64,000 nt of DNA from Myxococcales bacterium (lineage in GTDB: Bacteria > Myxococcota > Myxococcia > Myxococcales > Myxococcaceae), in assembly GCA_016191815.1 (NCBI GenBank), contig JACPVI010000044.1, positions 1 to 64,000 on the forward strand, given 5' to 3'. How positions within the stretch are numbered: the stretch's first letter is position 1; each line of letters begins with the position of its first letter. Shown here piece by piece: positions 26,565-35,678 of the stretch. Position numbers and translations under genes: made by a program. The notes beneath the pieces are model-generated. The model did not search any database and had not been told where the DNA came from. It saw only the letters and a program-made list of their open reading frames with translations.

Positions 26565-28700
26565 CTATCTCCCATGCACCCGCCTCACCGCGAGCTGCCG
26601 CCCCTCGGCGTGACAGGTGGCGCAGGCCTCCGCCCCCGCCGCGCTCGTCATCGTGCTCGCATGCGCCACCGCCTGGACCGAGTCGTGGCAAGAGGTGCAC
26701 GCCGCCGTCGCCGGCGGAATCAGCCTCAGCGCGCTCACCACCCTTGCGTCGCAGAACCGATCGTCGTCCGCCGCCGGCTCCTCGGTGCACGCAAGCTCCT
26801 CCTCGCGCGAGGGCAACACCCCCGCCGGCAACGGCAAGACGAAGCTCTCCGCCGCGTGGCAGGTGCCGCAGTCCCGCCGGTCTCCCGGGAAGCGGACCTC
26901 GCCGAAGTCCACCGGCGTCCCCTCCGGGTTGCCACGGGTCGGCACCGGGAAGCCCCCTAACACGTACGGCTTCTGCGAGAGGTGCTCCCCGGTGTGGATC
27001 TTGTGGATCATCACCTTGAAGTGCACCGACTGCGCGGTCACGGTCGCGCCCTCCACCCGCGCGACCCGCTCGTCGTTGGTGTTGTTGGCGTTGTGGCACA
27101 TCACGCAGTACTCGGGGTTCCGCCGAGTCCCGCCGTGCGCCGCGAGCTCCAGGTGACAGCGGTTGCAACGCGCCACCTCCACCACCGTCCGCCTCGGTGA
27201 GGGCGGGCCAGCCCCCACCGCCGCGTACGCTACCGGGTTGAACGCCGAAGCCGTGGGCCCCGTCGGCCCACCCCGCCGGAAGGTGCCCTCCAGCCCGAAG
27301 GCGAACGTCCCCGCCGCCCCCGCCGGCAGACGCGCCACGTCCGGGAAGACGTACCGGAAGGTTCCGCTCGCCGCATCCACCGCCAAGAGGCTCCCCGCCG
27401 CCCCGGCTCCCTGGATGGTCGCGGTGGCGAAGCTCGCGTAGTCCTCCGTCGGCCCCGCCCACGTCGCCGCCAACCGCGCAAGAGGCGCCGTGACGACGTC
27501 CAGCGGGCGCCCATCCGCCTCCACCTTGAAGGTCAGCGTCGCCGGCTGCCCCGACGCCACGTTCGATACCTCGAGAATGGTCAGCTCAAGGCTCGGCGCC
27601 CCCGGAGCCTGTGCCGGAGTCCGGTGGCTCTCGGCCACACCGACGAGCCCCCCCGAAGGCGGGTGGCAGAGCGCGCACTGCGCGTCGTCCAGTTGCACCC
27701 CGGCCTTGTGGAGCGTCATCCCCGGAGGCACCGGCTCGATGAAGGCCGTCAGGTCATGGCACGAGCCGCATGCCGCGCGGGACGGACGCGTGAGCCATGC
27801 CTCCGCCTGCGCCCCCAGGTGGCAGGTCTGACAGTTCCGGATGTCCTGCGGAAAGGCGACCGTGGAGAAGTCGAATACCGTCTGCCGGAAGCCGATGATC
27901 CGGTACGGCGTCCCCGCCCTCACGCTGGGTAGGTCCTCGCCCCGGTGGATCTTGTGGACCATCACCCGGAAGTCCACCGTGTTGCCGGTGTCCGGGTCCA
28001 AGGCCTGCGCGCTGTGGCAGAGCACGCACAGCGCCGTTTCCCGGCGCGCGCCTCCGTGCGCCTCGAGCGGGTTGTGGCAACTGTTGCAGGCCTGCGTGCG
28101 CACCACCTCGCGCGTCGCGCCGACCTCCCCTCCCGCGGGGATGAAGTGGAACACCGCGTTTGAGACGAACAGCCGCTCGTCCACCGTCCGGGTGGCGTAG
28201 GCGCCCACCGCGTGCATTGCCGAGAGGTCCGTCTGCGCCTTGCTCCCGAAGGTGTAGGTGAAGGATCCCGGGGCCAGCTCGGCGAACGTCCCTCCGGAGT
28301 CGGCCGCCGGCTGGACCGAGGTCTGGCCGGTGATGGGGCTGGTCTGCGGCCGGGTGGTGAGCGCGGTGTACTGGCCGGGCACCAAGGAGGCGTCCTTTGC
28401 CAGCCGCGAGAGCACGAACTGCGGATTGATCTGTCCCGGCGTTCGCTTGCCCTCGCGGTCCAACCGCACACCTTGCTCGTCGGTCAGCGAGAACGCCACC
28501 GTCACCGTCCCGTCCCCGGCAACCGCGGCGGAGCTGATCGACAGCTTCAGTCCCGGCCCAGGAGGCGCTCTTGGAGGTACCGCCGCCGGCCCAGCCGGTC
28601 CAGGCTCTCCCGGCGGTCCGGAGGGCCCCTCCGGGCCCCGCGGCCCCTGGCAAGCCCAAAGCGCGCACCAAAGCGCGAGACCCCAGCAGAGCCTGGTCAT
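26565..28700 (-). CDS. OmcA/MtrC-type decaheme surface cytochrome lipoprotein
   Basis: A 711-residue protein from ATG 28700 (the 24 residues before it in frame are not signal-like). The signal ends at ALWAC, so it is lipid-anchored. It continues with a collagen-like QGPRGPEGPSGPPGEPGPAGP stretch of 21 residues, cited only by its GPxGP pattern. Ten CxxCH motifs are present in two groups of five (CNSCH, CVLCH, CQTCH, CGSCH, CALCH; CNRCH, CVMCH, CGTCH, CTSCH, CATCH), with beta-rich domains between. This is the OmcA/MtrC layout used for electron export to metals or electrodes. MtrA/MtrB-like partners are not in the window. Confidence 0.92.
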   Translation of the reverse strand: MTRLCWGLALWCALWACQGPRGPEGPSGPPGEPGPAGPAAVPPRAPPGPGLKLSISSAAVAGDGTVTVAFSLTDEQGVRLDREGKRTPGQINPQFVLSRLAKDASLVPGQYTALTTRPQTSPITGQTSVQPAADSGGTFAELAPGSFTYTFGSKAQTDLSAMHAVGAYATRTVDERLFVSNAVFHFIPAGGEVGATREVVRTQACNSCHNPLEAHGGARRETALCVLCHSAQALDPDTGNTVDFRVMVHKIHRGEDLPSVRAGTPYRIIGFRQTVFDFSTVAFPQDIRNCQTCHLGAQAEAWLTRPSRAACGSCHDLTAFIEPVPPGMTLHKAGVQLDDAQCALCHPPSGGLVGVAESHRTPAQAPGAPSLELTILEVSNVASGQPATLTFKVEADGRPLDVVTAPLARLAATWAGPTEDYASFATATIQGAGAAGSLLAVDAASGTFRYVFPDVARLPAGAAGTFAFGLEGTFRRGGPTGPTASAFNPVAYAAVGAGPPSPRRTVVEVARCNRCHLELAAHGGTRRNPEYCVMCHNANNTNDERVARVEGATVTAQSVHFKVMIHKIHTGEHLSQKPYVLGGFPVPTRGNPEGTPVDFGEVRFPGDRRDCGTCHAAESFVLPLPAGVLPSREEELACTEEPAADDDRFCDARVVSALRLIPPATAACTSCHDSVQAVAHASTMTSAAGAEACATCHAEGRQLAVRRVHGR

Positions 28701-28844
28701 GATCCCCTCCCGGCCATCGCGGCGCGCCAGTCGCCTCAGCCTGCAGGTGGGGACGCCCGCCCGCCGCGTCAATCCGCGCCGGAGAGGATGCGTCGCCCGG
28801 TCAACCTCCCGAGCGGCTGGCCACCGCCATCGCTCGCCCGGCCA

Positions 28845-29423
28845 CTACTGCGTCGTGCCTTGGCCGGTCCAGTCCACGTTCTGGAAATGACTCGCGGTGG
28901 GCCGGGTGACCTTCACGAAGTTGAAGCTCGGGAAGTCGGGTGAGGAGCTTGCCGCGTGGCAGCCGTTGCAGCCGGCGATGGCCTGGTCGTACGCGGTGGC
29001 GAAGTCCACCGGGTCCTGCGAGGCGATCGCGTTGTCCAGGCGGGCGAGGAAGGAGGTCGCGAACGCCTGGAGCAACGGCGCGCGGGCTGGGCGCGTGACT
29101 TCGGCCACCGCCTGGATCTCCCTCATCTCCTTCACCTGGTACCTGGCCATGTCCCAGTTGTTGGACTGGCCCGCGAACCACAGGTTGTTGAAGCGGATGT
29201 TGTACTCGATCATCACCGTGCCCAGGCCGGACTGGATGTTCCAGAGAGCCAGGCTCCGGTCGACCGTGTTCAGCTTCTGGTTCACCAGCGCCTCCGCGTC
29301 AGAGGCGGTGATTCCTCCCCCGCCCCCCGCCGGTCCCTCAGGCCCCGGAGGGCCTTCCGGGCCCGCGCAAGCCATCTGCACGACGACGGCAGCGCCAATC
29401 GCCAGTTTGCTCAAGGTTGACAT
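28845..29423 (-). CDS. Collagen-like monoheme lipoprotein
   Basis: A 192-residue protein. The signal ends at VVVQMAC, followed by GPEGPPGPEGPAGGGGG, a short collagen-like stretch matching the one after the lipid Cys of the decaheme cytochrome. The rest is helical, with one CNGCH heme motif near residue 157 preceded by a four-helix-like segment (RYQVKEMREIQAVAEV), suggesting a cytochrome-c'-like or cbb3-accessory-like bundle. It is first in a minus-strand set with the decaheme and small cytochrome genes and probably belongs to the same electron-transfer system. Confidence 0.78.
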   Translation of the reverse strand: MSTLSKLAIGAAVVVQMACAGPEGPPGPEGPAGGGGGITASDAEALVNQKLNTVDRSLALWNIQSGLGTVMIEYNIRFNNLWFAGQSNNWDMARYQVKEMREIQAVAEVTRPARAPLLQAFATSFLARLDNAIASQDPVDFATAYDQAIAGCNGCHAASSSPDFPSFNFVKVTRPTASHFQNVDWTGQGTTQ

Positions 29424-29561
29424 ACGCCGCTCCAGCGCTCGGCGCCTGATGGGGGTAGTGAGCGGGGCCTCGCCGAGCTGCCCGCCCCGCAGACGGCGGA
29501 TAGGTAGGCAGGCATGGGCGCCACCGCAACGCCTCTGGCGGACAGGCCGCCCGTGGTCAGG

Positions 29562-30407
29562 TCAACAGACGGTCCCGGTGGCCAGCTTGGCGCGCAGCGC
29601 CGCGCTCCGGAGCGTCAGGCAGGCCACCTCCGCCGGGGCGCGAAACCGGACCGGCAAAGTCGCGCCCAGCCCCCGGCTCACGTACAGCAGCGCCCCTTCC
29701 ACCTCGAAGAAACCGGAGAGGTACTTCACTCCGATCTTCCCCGCCATGAAGGGCGTGAGCCTCCGGAAGTAGACCTGCCCTCCGTGGGTGTGGCCGGAGA
29801 GGATCAGCGCCGGCCGGAAAGGATGCAGGAAGTCCGCGCTCATCGGGTCGTGCGAGAGCACCACCTTGGTGGCGCCCTCAGGCACTCCGAGGAAGGCCGC
29901 CTTCGCGTCGTGGTGGCGCGTCACCGAGTCGTCCACCCCCACCAGGTGCAGCGTTCCCCCCACCACCCGCACCGCCCGGTGCTCGTTGGTGAGCACCTCG
30001 ACTCCCGCGTCGGCCAAGGCGGAGCGCACCCTCCTGGCCCCGCTCCAGTGATCGTGGTTTCCCAAGGTGGCGTAGGCGGGCACCTCGAGCCGGCCTAGCG
30101 CCTCGGTGAGCGCCGGCAGCGGCCTGGGGGAGATGCACACGTAGTCGCCAGTGAGCACCACCAGGTCCGGCCGAAGCTGGTTCATCATCTCGACCGCCTG
30201 GAGGAGCCGGCGGGGCTTCACCCCGGTCCTCAGGTGGATGTCGGAGAGCTGGCCGATGCGCAGGCCGTCCAGCTCCGGGGCCACCCGGTCGGAGACGACC
30301 TCGTGCGCGCACAGCTGTGGAGGTCTGGGCGCGCGGCCGGTTCGCCGCTTGAAGAGGCGCTTGAGCGGCATCTGTTGGGCGGCCCAACACGCCTCGTGGG
30401 CCGACAT
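29562..30407 (-). CDS. Calcineurin-like metallophosphoesterase
   Basis: A 281-residue protein with the full metallophosphoesterase signature: GQLSDIHLR (DxH), VVLTGDYV (GD), ATLGNHDHW (GNHD), VLSHDPM (H) and LSGHTHGGQ (GHxH). It belongs to the YkuE/YaeI-like branch that hydrolyses UDP-diacylglucosamine or other phosphoesters, but it has no obvious membrane anchor. ATG 30371 (MPLKRLFKRR) is an alternative start. It begins 13 bases after the stop of the FHA-GGDEF gene on the same strand, suggesting a two-gene operon. Confidence 0.9.
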   Translation of the reverse strand: MSAHEACWAAQQMPLKRLFKRRTGRAPRPPQLCAHEVVSDRVAPELDGLRIGQLSDIHLRTGVKPRRLLQAVEMMNQLRPDLVVLTGDYVCISPRPLPALTEALGRLEVPAYATLGNHDHWSGARRVRSALADAGVEVLTNEHRAVRVVGGTLHLVGVDDSVTRHHDAKAAFLGVPEGATKVVLSHDPMSADFLHPFRPALILSGHTHGGQVYFRRLTPFMAGKIGVKYLSGFFEVEGALLYVSRGLGATLPVRFRAPAEVACLTLRSAALRAKLATGTVC

Positions 30408-30420
30408 TCCGGGGCCAGAG

Positions 30421-31332
30421 CTAGGGCCCGCTGATCACCTTGCAGTCGACGCGGTTCCGGCCGGCGCGCTTGGCGCGGTAGAGGTACTTGTCGGCGGCGG
30501 CGATCAGGTCCTCCGGCTGCGAGTAGTCGGAGTCGAGCAGCGTCGCCACCCCCAGGCTGATGGTCACCTTGATCGGCGTGCCCTGGAAGTTGAAGTCCGC
30601 CACGTCCACCGCGCGGCGGCACCGCTCGGCGCAGATGATGGCGTTGTCCTCGGCGGACTCCCGCAAGAGCAGGGCGAATTCCTCGCCGCCGTAGCGGGCG
30701 AACAGGTCCTCCGCCCGGATGGTCTCGTTGATCTTCTGCGCGATGCGGGCGAGCACGTAGTCGCCCGCCTGGTGGCCGTAGGTGTCGTTGATCTTCTTGA
30801 AGTGGTCCACGTCCAGCATCACCATCGACAGCGGCACCCGGTGGCGGAGGCAGTAGGCGAACTCCTTGCGCAGCGTGTCGAGGAAATACTTCTTGTTGAA
30901 GATGCGGGTCAGCCCGTCGCGGGTGGCGGACTCGTAGATGCTGCGCTGGTATTGCTCCTCGAGCTGGTCCTGCAGGGAGAACTTGAGGACGGTATTGGAC
31001 CCCACCTGGATCTTGTCCCCGTCCTGGAGGATGGCGACGCTCACCCGGATGCCGTTGAGGAAGGTGCCGTTGGTCGAACCCAGGTCTACCAGCTGGAAGT
31101 GGCCGCTCGGCGCCAGCGTCACCTTGCAGTGCTTGCGCGAGATGCCGTCGTCCTCTACCTGGAAGGCGGCGTCGGCGCTGCGGCCGAGGACTACCTCCGT
31201 CTTCTCCAGCTTCAACATTCGCCCAATCGAGGCGGCCGACTTGGCGCTGATCACAATCAGATAGGCGTTCTGCGTCCGAGCCTTGCTCAGGAGGTCCGCG
31301 ATGATGTGTACGGATGTCTTCTCCTCGGACAT
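30421..31332 (-). CDS. FHA-GGDEF diguanylate cyclase
   Basis: A 303-residue cytoplasmic protein. FHA domain about residues 45-120 (VVLGRSADAAF, GISRKHCKVTL, LGSTNGTFLNG). GGDEF domain about 140-300 (DGLTRIFNKKYF, MLDVDHFKKINDTYGHQAGD) with an intact active site RYGGEEFALLL and an RxxD inhibitory site (RAED) five residues before it. It should make c-di-GMP, be product-inhibited, and be steered by binding a phosphothreonine protein. Given the kinase at 19217, it is one of three FHA proteins in the window that could read such marks. Confidence 0.93.
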   Translation of the reverse strand: MSEEKTSVHIIADLLSKARTQNAYLIVISAKSAASIGRMLKLEKTEVVLGRSADAAFQVEDDGISRKHCKVTLAPSGHFQLVDLGSTNGTFLNGIRVSVAILQDGDKIQVGSNTVLKFSLQDQLEEQYQRSIYESATRDGLTRIFNKKYFLDTLRKEFAYCLRHRVPLSMVMLDVDHFKKINDTYGHQAGDYVLARIAQKINETIRAEDLFARYGGEEFALLLRESAEDNAIICAERCRRAVDVADFNFQGTPIKVTISLGVATLLDSDYSQPEDLIAAADKYLYRAKRAGRNRVDCKVISGP

Positions 31333-31353
31333 GCGATGGGCTCATCTTAGGGG

Positions 31354-32295
31354 GTGCCCTTGACGGCCAGCAAGAGAGCAGCGCTGTGTTCGACCGGTGC
31401 CGCTGGGGGTGCCCGGGCGCTTTTGCGTGCCTTCGCCGCCGGGGTGGTCAGCTTTTCCTGCGCGGGTTTGCATGGCTCTTCGGGAACGGTGCCCGAGCGG
31501 TGCCTCAGAGTGGTCGCGCTCGGCGGCGACGGAAGCTCCCTGGTAGCGGAGGAGCTGGACGGGCGCCGCCGCTACCACCTCCAGCGGGAGGATGGACCGG
31601 TCGAGTCCCTCGAAGCGGAGGACTGCACTCGACGAGGCTTGTGCGACGGTACCGGCTCTCCAGGGTTCGACTCGCCGCGTCAGCTCCCGGCGTCGAGCTG
31701 GTTAGTGGCCGACGAGAAGCTCCCCGCGTCCCTTTCGATTGCGCTGCCGGGGATGGGCGAGGCCGCGATCCGGCTGCAGCTGGAGGCCGACCGGTACGGG
31801 GAGAAGAGCTGGCGGCAGAGCCTCGTGCGGAGCGGAGTGGATCCCGAAGTCGACTGGATCTACCCAGGCGAGCTTACGGCCGAGCGGGTCCGCTGGTACC
31901 GGGCCCGGGACGTGCTGTGGACCGAGCTTTCCTCCTCCGGCCCGGGTCTTCGCTGTGCGGTGATGAGGACCGACCTGCGCGCGCTGGCGGTGCGGGCCCT
32001 GGATTCTGAGGCGGTCTCCCTCTTGCGGCAGGGCAAGCCGGCCGAGGCCGAAGCTCCGCTTCGAAGGGCCCTGGAGGTCGCTCCGGGCGATGCAACCGCG
32101 GCCTACAACCTCGCCTGCGCTCTCGCGCTCACCGGCCGAGCCGACGAGGCGATGGCAACGCTCGAGCGTGCGATCGGCCTCGAGCCTCGGCGGCTAAAGA
32201 TGGTGGCCCGCGAGGATCCGGACCTCGACTCGCTTCGCGCCCGGGAGGACTTCGCTCGCCTGGTGGCGCCAAAGGGGATGGCCGCCGAGCCCTAG
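31354..32295 (+). CDS. TPR-containing predicted lipoprotein
   Basis: A 313-residue protein from GTG 31354. The N-terminus has a basic start and a hydrophobic run ending GVVSFSCAG, a plausible lipoprotein signal. Residues about 40-215 show no family I know (a beta-rich region with VDWIYPGELTAERVRWYRA). The C-terminus has two or three TPRs (AEAPLRRALEVAPGDATAAY, LACALALTGRADEAMATLE). It is divergent from the diguanylate cyclase gene, with a 21-base gap that leaves little room for separate promoters. Function unknown; envelope scaffolding is likely. Confidence 0.7.
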   Translation: MPLTASKRAALCSTGAAGGARALLRAFAAGVVSFSCAGLHGSSGTVPERCLRVVALGGDGSSLVAEELDGRRRYHLQREDGPVESLEAEDCTRRGLCDGTGSPGFDSPRQLPASSWLVADEKLPASLSIALPGMGEAAIRLQLEADRYGEKSWRQSLVRSGVDPEVDWIYPGELTAERVRWYRARDVLWTELSSSGPGLRCAVMRTDLRALAVRALDSEAVSLLRQGKPAEAEAPLRRALEVAPGDATAAYNLACALALTGRADEAMATLERAIGLEPRRLKMVAREDPDLDSLRAREDFARLVAPKGMAAEP

Positions 32296-32304
32296 CCCGG
32301 TGCT

Positions 32305-33294
32305 CTAGCTGTGCTCCCCGGCGACGTTCTTCTCGAGGTAGGCGCGGACCTCGGCGCGGCCACGGAAGTAGGCGAGCGCGTGCATCAGCTTCACCACCGC
32401 GGCGGCCGGCGTCATGTCTCCTCCGCCGATCGCCCCTTCGGCCAGAGCGGCCGCGCCCGATTCGTAGAGGGCCAGGTCGACCCCGTTGCGGTTCGCCTCG
32501 CTCACCACCACCACCGGGATGCCACGCTCCCGCGCCTCGCGGAAGAGGGGGCGAAGCGGACGCCCGAGCCGCGGCGAGACCGGGAAGTTCCCCGAGCCGT
32601 AGGCCTCCACCACCAGGCCTTTGATGCCCGGAAGGAGCGCGCGGGCCAGCGAGGGCTCCAGCCCCGGGAAAACCTTGAGCACGAACACCGAAGGCTCCAG
32701 CCGCTCCAAGAGCCGGAAGCGGCGAGCGGGCCTGAGCCCCGGCTCGAAGCGGGCCTCCACTCCGAGGACGCCCAGAGGCGGGAAGTTGGGGCTGTCGAAG
32801 GCGTCGTACTCCGCGACCTTCACCTTCCGCACCCGGTTCCCGCGGTAGAGGTGGCTGTCGAAGCACACCGTCACCTCGGGGGGACCGCGCAGCGCGCAGA
32901 TCACCGAATCCACCAGGTTGAGCCGGGCGTCCGAGCGGATTTCCCCCAGCGGCCTTTGAGAGCCGGTGAGCACCACCGGCTTGGGCAGGCCGGGGAGCAG
33001 GAAGGAGAGCGCGCTGGCGGTATAGGCCAGGGTGTCGGTGCCGTGCGTCACCACCGCGCCGTCGTAGCGGGGCAGGCGCCGGTAGAGCAGCGCCGCCAGG
33101 CGGCTCCAAAGCTCGGGCTGCATCTCCGCGCTGTCCAGGTTGGAGAACAGCTCGAGGTCCACCTCCGCCAGCTCGAACAGCTCGGGGGCCCTCCGGCGCA
33201 GCGTGCGGAAGAAGGCGGCCGGCCGAAGCGCCTCGGGGCGGCGGCCTGCCATTCCCAGCGTTCCGCCGGTATGCACGAGGAGGATGCGGGCCAT
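32305..33294 (-). CDS. ansA: L-asparaginase, type I
   Basis: A 329-residue enzyme hydrolysing L-asparagine to aspartate and ammonia. ATG 33294 begins MARILLVHTGGTLGMAG, holding the first catalytic Thr. The second motif VVTHGTDTLAYTASALSFLL has the Thr/Asp pair, and GSQRPLGEIRSDARLNLVDS follows. The C-terminal VVEAYGSGNFP is typical of the family. There is no signal peptide, so it is the cytoplasmic type I enzyme. It stands alone, convergent with the TPR lipoprotein. Confidence 0.94.
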   Translation of the reverse strand: MARILLVHTGGTLGMAGRRPEALRPAAFFRTLRRRAPELFELAEVDLELFSNLDSAEMQPELWSRLAALLYRRLPRYDGAVVTHGTDTLAYTASALSFLLPGLPKPVVLTGSQRPLGEIRSDARLNLVDSVICALRGPPEVTVCFDSHLYRGNRVRKVKVAEYDAFDSPNFPPLGVLGVEARFEPGLRPARRFRLLERLEPSVFVLKVFPGLEPSLARALLPGIKGLVVEAYGSGNFPVSPRLGRPLRPLFREARERGIPVVVVSEANRNGVDLALYESGAAALAEGAIGGGDMTPAAAVVKLMHALAYFRGRAEVRAYLEKNVAGEHS

Positions 33295-33432
33295 GGGCGC
33301 GAGCGGATGGAGGGCAGTCAGCCCAGCACAGAACCGGCCCGCGGGCACGCAGGTTTCGCGCTCCCGCGCTTCCTTTACAAGCGCCCGCGGCGGTGGTTAC
33401 AACGCCGCCCTCCTTTGCCGGGAGGAGCCGAC

Positions 33433-34386
33433 TTGAACCGGTGGACATCGCTATTGGTGCTGGCGCCGGCCGCGCTGTTGTCGGCGGCCACGTGCGACAA
33501 GGCGGCCACGCCCCAGGAGCCGCCCAAGCCTGCGGGGGAGGCGCCGGCGCCGGCAGCCGAGCCGAAAGGCAGCGCTCTGGCGGGGAAGGTCGTCTCCGAC
33601 GTGCCGGGGATGGACTTCTCCGTCCTCGGCCCCGCCGCCCAAAGAGAGCTGGCCACCGTCTTCACCGACGAGTTCTGCTACTGCGGCTGCCCCCACACCC
33701 TGGGCGCTTGCCTCAAGCAGCACCAGGGCTGCCGCCACGCCAGGCGCATGGCCACCCTCGCGGCGGCGGAGGCGTCGGCGGGCACTCCCGCAACCGAGAT
33801 CATCCTCCAGCTCTCCCGCTACTACGCCTCCCTCGGTGAGAAGCGGCAGGCCTTCAAGGTGGATGACCGGCTCTGCCAGGGAAAGAAGGACGCCAAGGTG
33901 ACGGTGGTGGAGTTCTCTGACTTCGAATGTCCCTACTGCGCGGCGGCGAGGCCGATGCTTTCGAAGCTCGTGGCCGGCCGGCCGGAGGTGAGGCTCTGCT
34001 ACCTCCCGTACCCGTTGCCCGCGCACCCCAACGCGATGAAGGCGGCCCAGGCGGCGCTCTTCGCCCGCGACCGGGGCAAGTTCTGGCCGATGCACGACGC
34101 GATGTTCGAGAGCCAGGCCGACCTGGGAATCGCTCGCCTCAAAGAGCTGGCTCAAAAGATCGGCCTTCCGCCGGACGAGCTCGGGAAGGCTTTGGAGTCG
34201 GGGAAGTATTCCGAAGAGCTGGACGCCTCGCGCGCCTGGGGCAAGGCCGCGGGCGTGGATGCCACTCCGGCGCTGTTCGTGAACGGGCGCAAGCTGGGTT
34301 TGGGGCTCACGGTGGAGACCCTCTCGCACGCGGTGGACGACGAGCTGGAGTGGGTGAGGGGCGGCAACGCCTGGGCGGCGGACTGA
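33433..34386 (+). CDS. Thioredoxin-fold (DsbA/DsbG-like) envelope protein with extra Cys cluster
   Basis: A 317-residue protein starting at TTG 33433 (GGAGGAGCC just upstream). The signal-like N-terminus ends near AALLSAATC; the Thr at -1 makes lipidation doubtful. A first small domain has FCYCGCPHTLGACLKQHQGC, a Cys-rich motif seen in front of some DsbA-like proteins. Residues about 150-310 are a DsbA fold with the redox site FECPYCAAARPM and a cis-Pro loop VDATPALFVNG. It should form, reduce or transfer disulfides in the periplasm. The next gene starts directly after its stop, indicating an operon with the DUF4388 protein and truD. Confidence 0.87.
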   Translation: MNRWTSLLVLAPAALLSAATCDKAATPQEPPKPAGEAPAPAAEPKGSALAGKVVSDVPGMDFSVLGPAAQRELATVFTDEFCYCGCPHTLGACLKQHQGCRHARRMATLAAAEASAGTPATEIILQLSRYYASLGEKRQAFKVDDRLCQGKKDAKVTVVEFSDFECPYCAAARPMLSKLVAGRPEVRLCYLPYPLPAHPNAMKAAQAALFARDRGKFWPMHDAMFESQADLGIARLKELAQKIGLPPDELGKALESGKYSEELDASRAWGKAAGVDATPALFVNGRKLGLGLTVETLSHAVDDELEWVRGGNAWAAD

Positions 34387-35673
34387 GTGGACACCCGGCT
34401 GACTCTGGACGTTCGCGGTCAGCTCGCCTCCGACGACGAGGCGGGGAGGGCCCAGCTCGCCGCGCGCGCCGGCAGCTACGCGCTGCTCCCCACCTGCGCG
34501 GACCTTTTCGTCTTGGTTCGAACTCCCCCAAACGGCGCCGCCACCAAGCCGCCGCGGGCGGTGCTCACCGGCGATGCAGGGGCGTTTCCGGTCTCCGATC
34601 TGATCGCCTTCCTCGGCCAGTCGAAGTGGAGCGGCGCGGTGAGGGTGCACTCGCCCACTGGCGAGCGCTCCATTCTCCTCAAGGAGGGAGAGGTGCGGGG
34701 AGCCAGCTCCGACCATCCGGCCGAGCGGATCGGCGAGGTGATGGTCCGGATGGGCTATCTCTCCCGCGACCGGCTGGAGCAGGTCCTCGAGGAGATGCCT
34801 CCCTCCAAGGTCGGCCGGGTGATGGTGGAGCGCGGCTTCATCCAGCCGCACGACCTGTGGAAGTGCCTGACCGAGCAGGTGAGCGAGATCTTCCACGCCA
34901 TGGTGCTGTGCAAGGAGGGCGTGTTCCTGCTGGTGGACCAGGAGCTGGACGAGAAGGGGCTGCACACGCTCAGCCTCTCCTTGCAGAGCCTGTTGATGGA
35001 CTCGATCCGGAAGATCGACGAGATGGCGCACTTCCGGAAGCGCATCCCCCACGGGAGGCAGCACGTCGCGAAGAAGCGCGACTCGGACGGGAAGCTGGAG
35101 AAGGAAGAAGATCGGGTCCTGAGCCTGGTGGACGGGGAGCGGACGGTGCTCGAGCTGGGCCAGGCGGCCAAGATGTCGGAGTTCGACGCCACCAGGGTGG
35201 TGTACCGGCTGCTCGAGGGCGGCTACGTCCAGGTGTCGGAGCGAAGGGCCTCGGCGGCCCAGGCGCAGGCCGCCTCCAAGCCTCCCTCCGCCCAGGCCAA
35301 GGACCCGCGGGCGGTGATCCGGGTCTTCAACTTCATCTTCCGGGAGATCCGCGACGAGGTCTCCAAGCAGCACATGGAGCAGGAGTTCCTCGCCGCCGCC
35401 AACGCCGCCATCGCCAAGCAGGCGCTCACCAGCTCGCCGGTACTCTTTGGGCAGAGCTTCGACGCGGTTGGGAACCTGGCGGAGGATCGGCTTCTCGCGC
35501 AGTTCGAGAAGGTCCGCCCGCAGCTCGGCTCGGCGCCTTTGGCCTCGCTTCGCCAGGCGCTCTCGGAGGTGATGTTCTTCCTGCTCTTCCAGGCCGGCGA
35601 GCTGTTGGAGTCTCGTGCCGACGAAGACCTGGCGCGGCGGGTGAAGGAGCTTCTGTCGACGCTCGACGAGTAG
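34387..35673 (+). CDS. DUF4388-domain protein
   Basis: A 428-residue cytoplasmic protein starting at GTG 34387, directly after the previous stop. Residues about 65-140 form a DUF4388-like module (FPVSDLIAFLGQSKWSGAVRV, LKEGEVRGASS), found in many myxobacterial regulatory proteins, followed by a winged-helix-like part (GEVMVRMGYLSRDRLEQVLEE) and a second one (EFDATRVVYRLLEGGYVQVSE). An Ala/Gln linker precedes a helical C-terminal domain. It may be a signalling adaptor. The role is unknown. Confidence 0.75.
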   Translation: MDTRLTLDVRGQLASDDEAGRAQLAARAGSYALLPTCADLFVLVRTPPNGAATKPPRAVLTGDAGAFPVSDLIAFLGQSKWSGAVRVHSPTGERSILLKEGEVRGASSDHPAERIGEVMVRMGYLSRDRLEQVLEEMPPSKVGRVMVERGFIQPHDLWKCLTEQVSEIFHAMVLCKEGVFLLVDQELDEKGLHTLSLSLQSLLMDSIRKIDEMAHFRKRIPHGRQHVAKKRDSDGKLEKEEDRVLSLVDGERTVLELGQAAKMSEFDATRVVYRLLEGGYVQVSERRASAAQAQAASKPPSAQAKDPRAVIRVFNFIFREIRDEVSKQHMEQEFLAAANAAIAKQALTSSPVLFGQSFDAVGNLAEDRLLAQFEKVRPQLGSAPLASLRQALSEVMFFLLFQAGELLESRADEDLARRVKELLSTLDE

Positions 35674-35678
35674 GCGGG

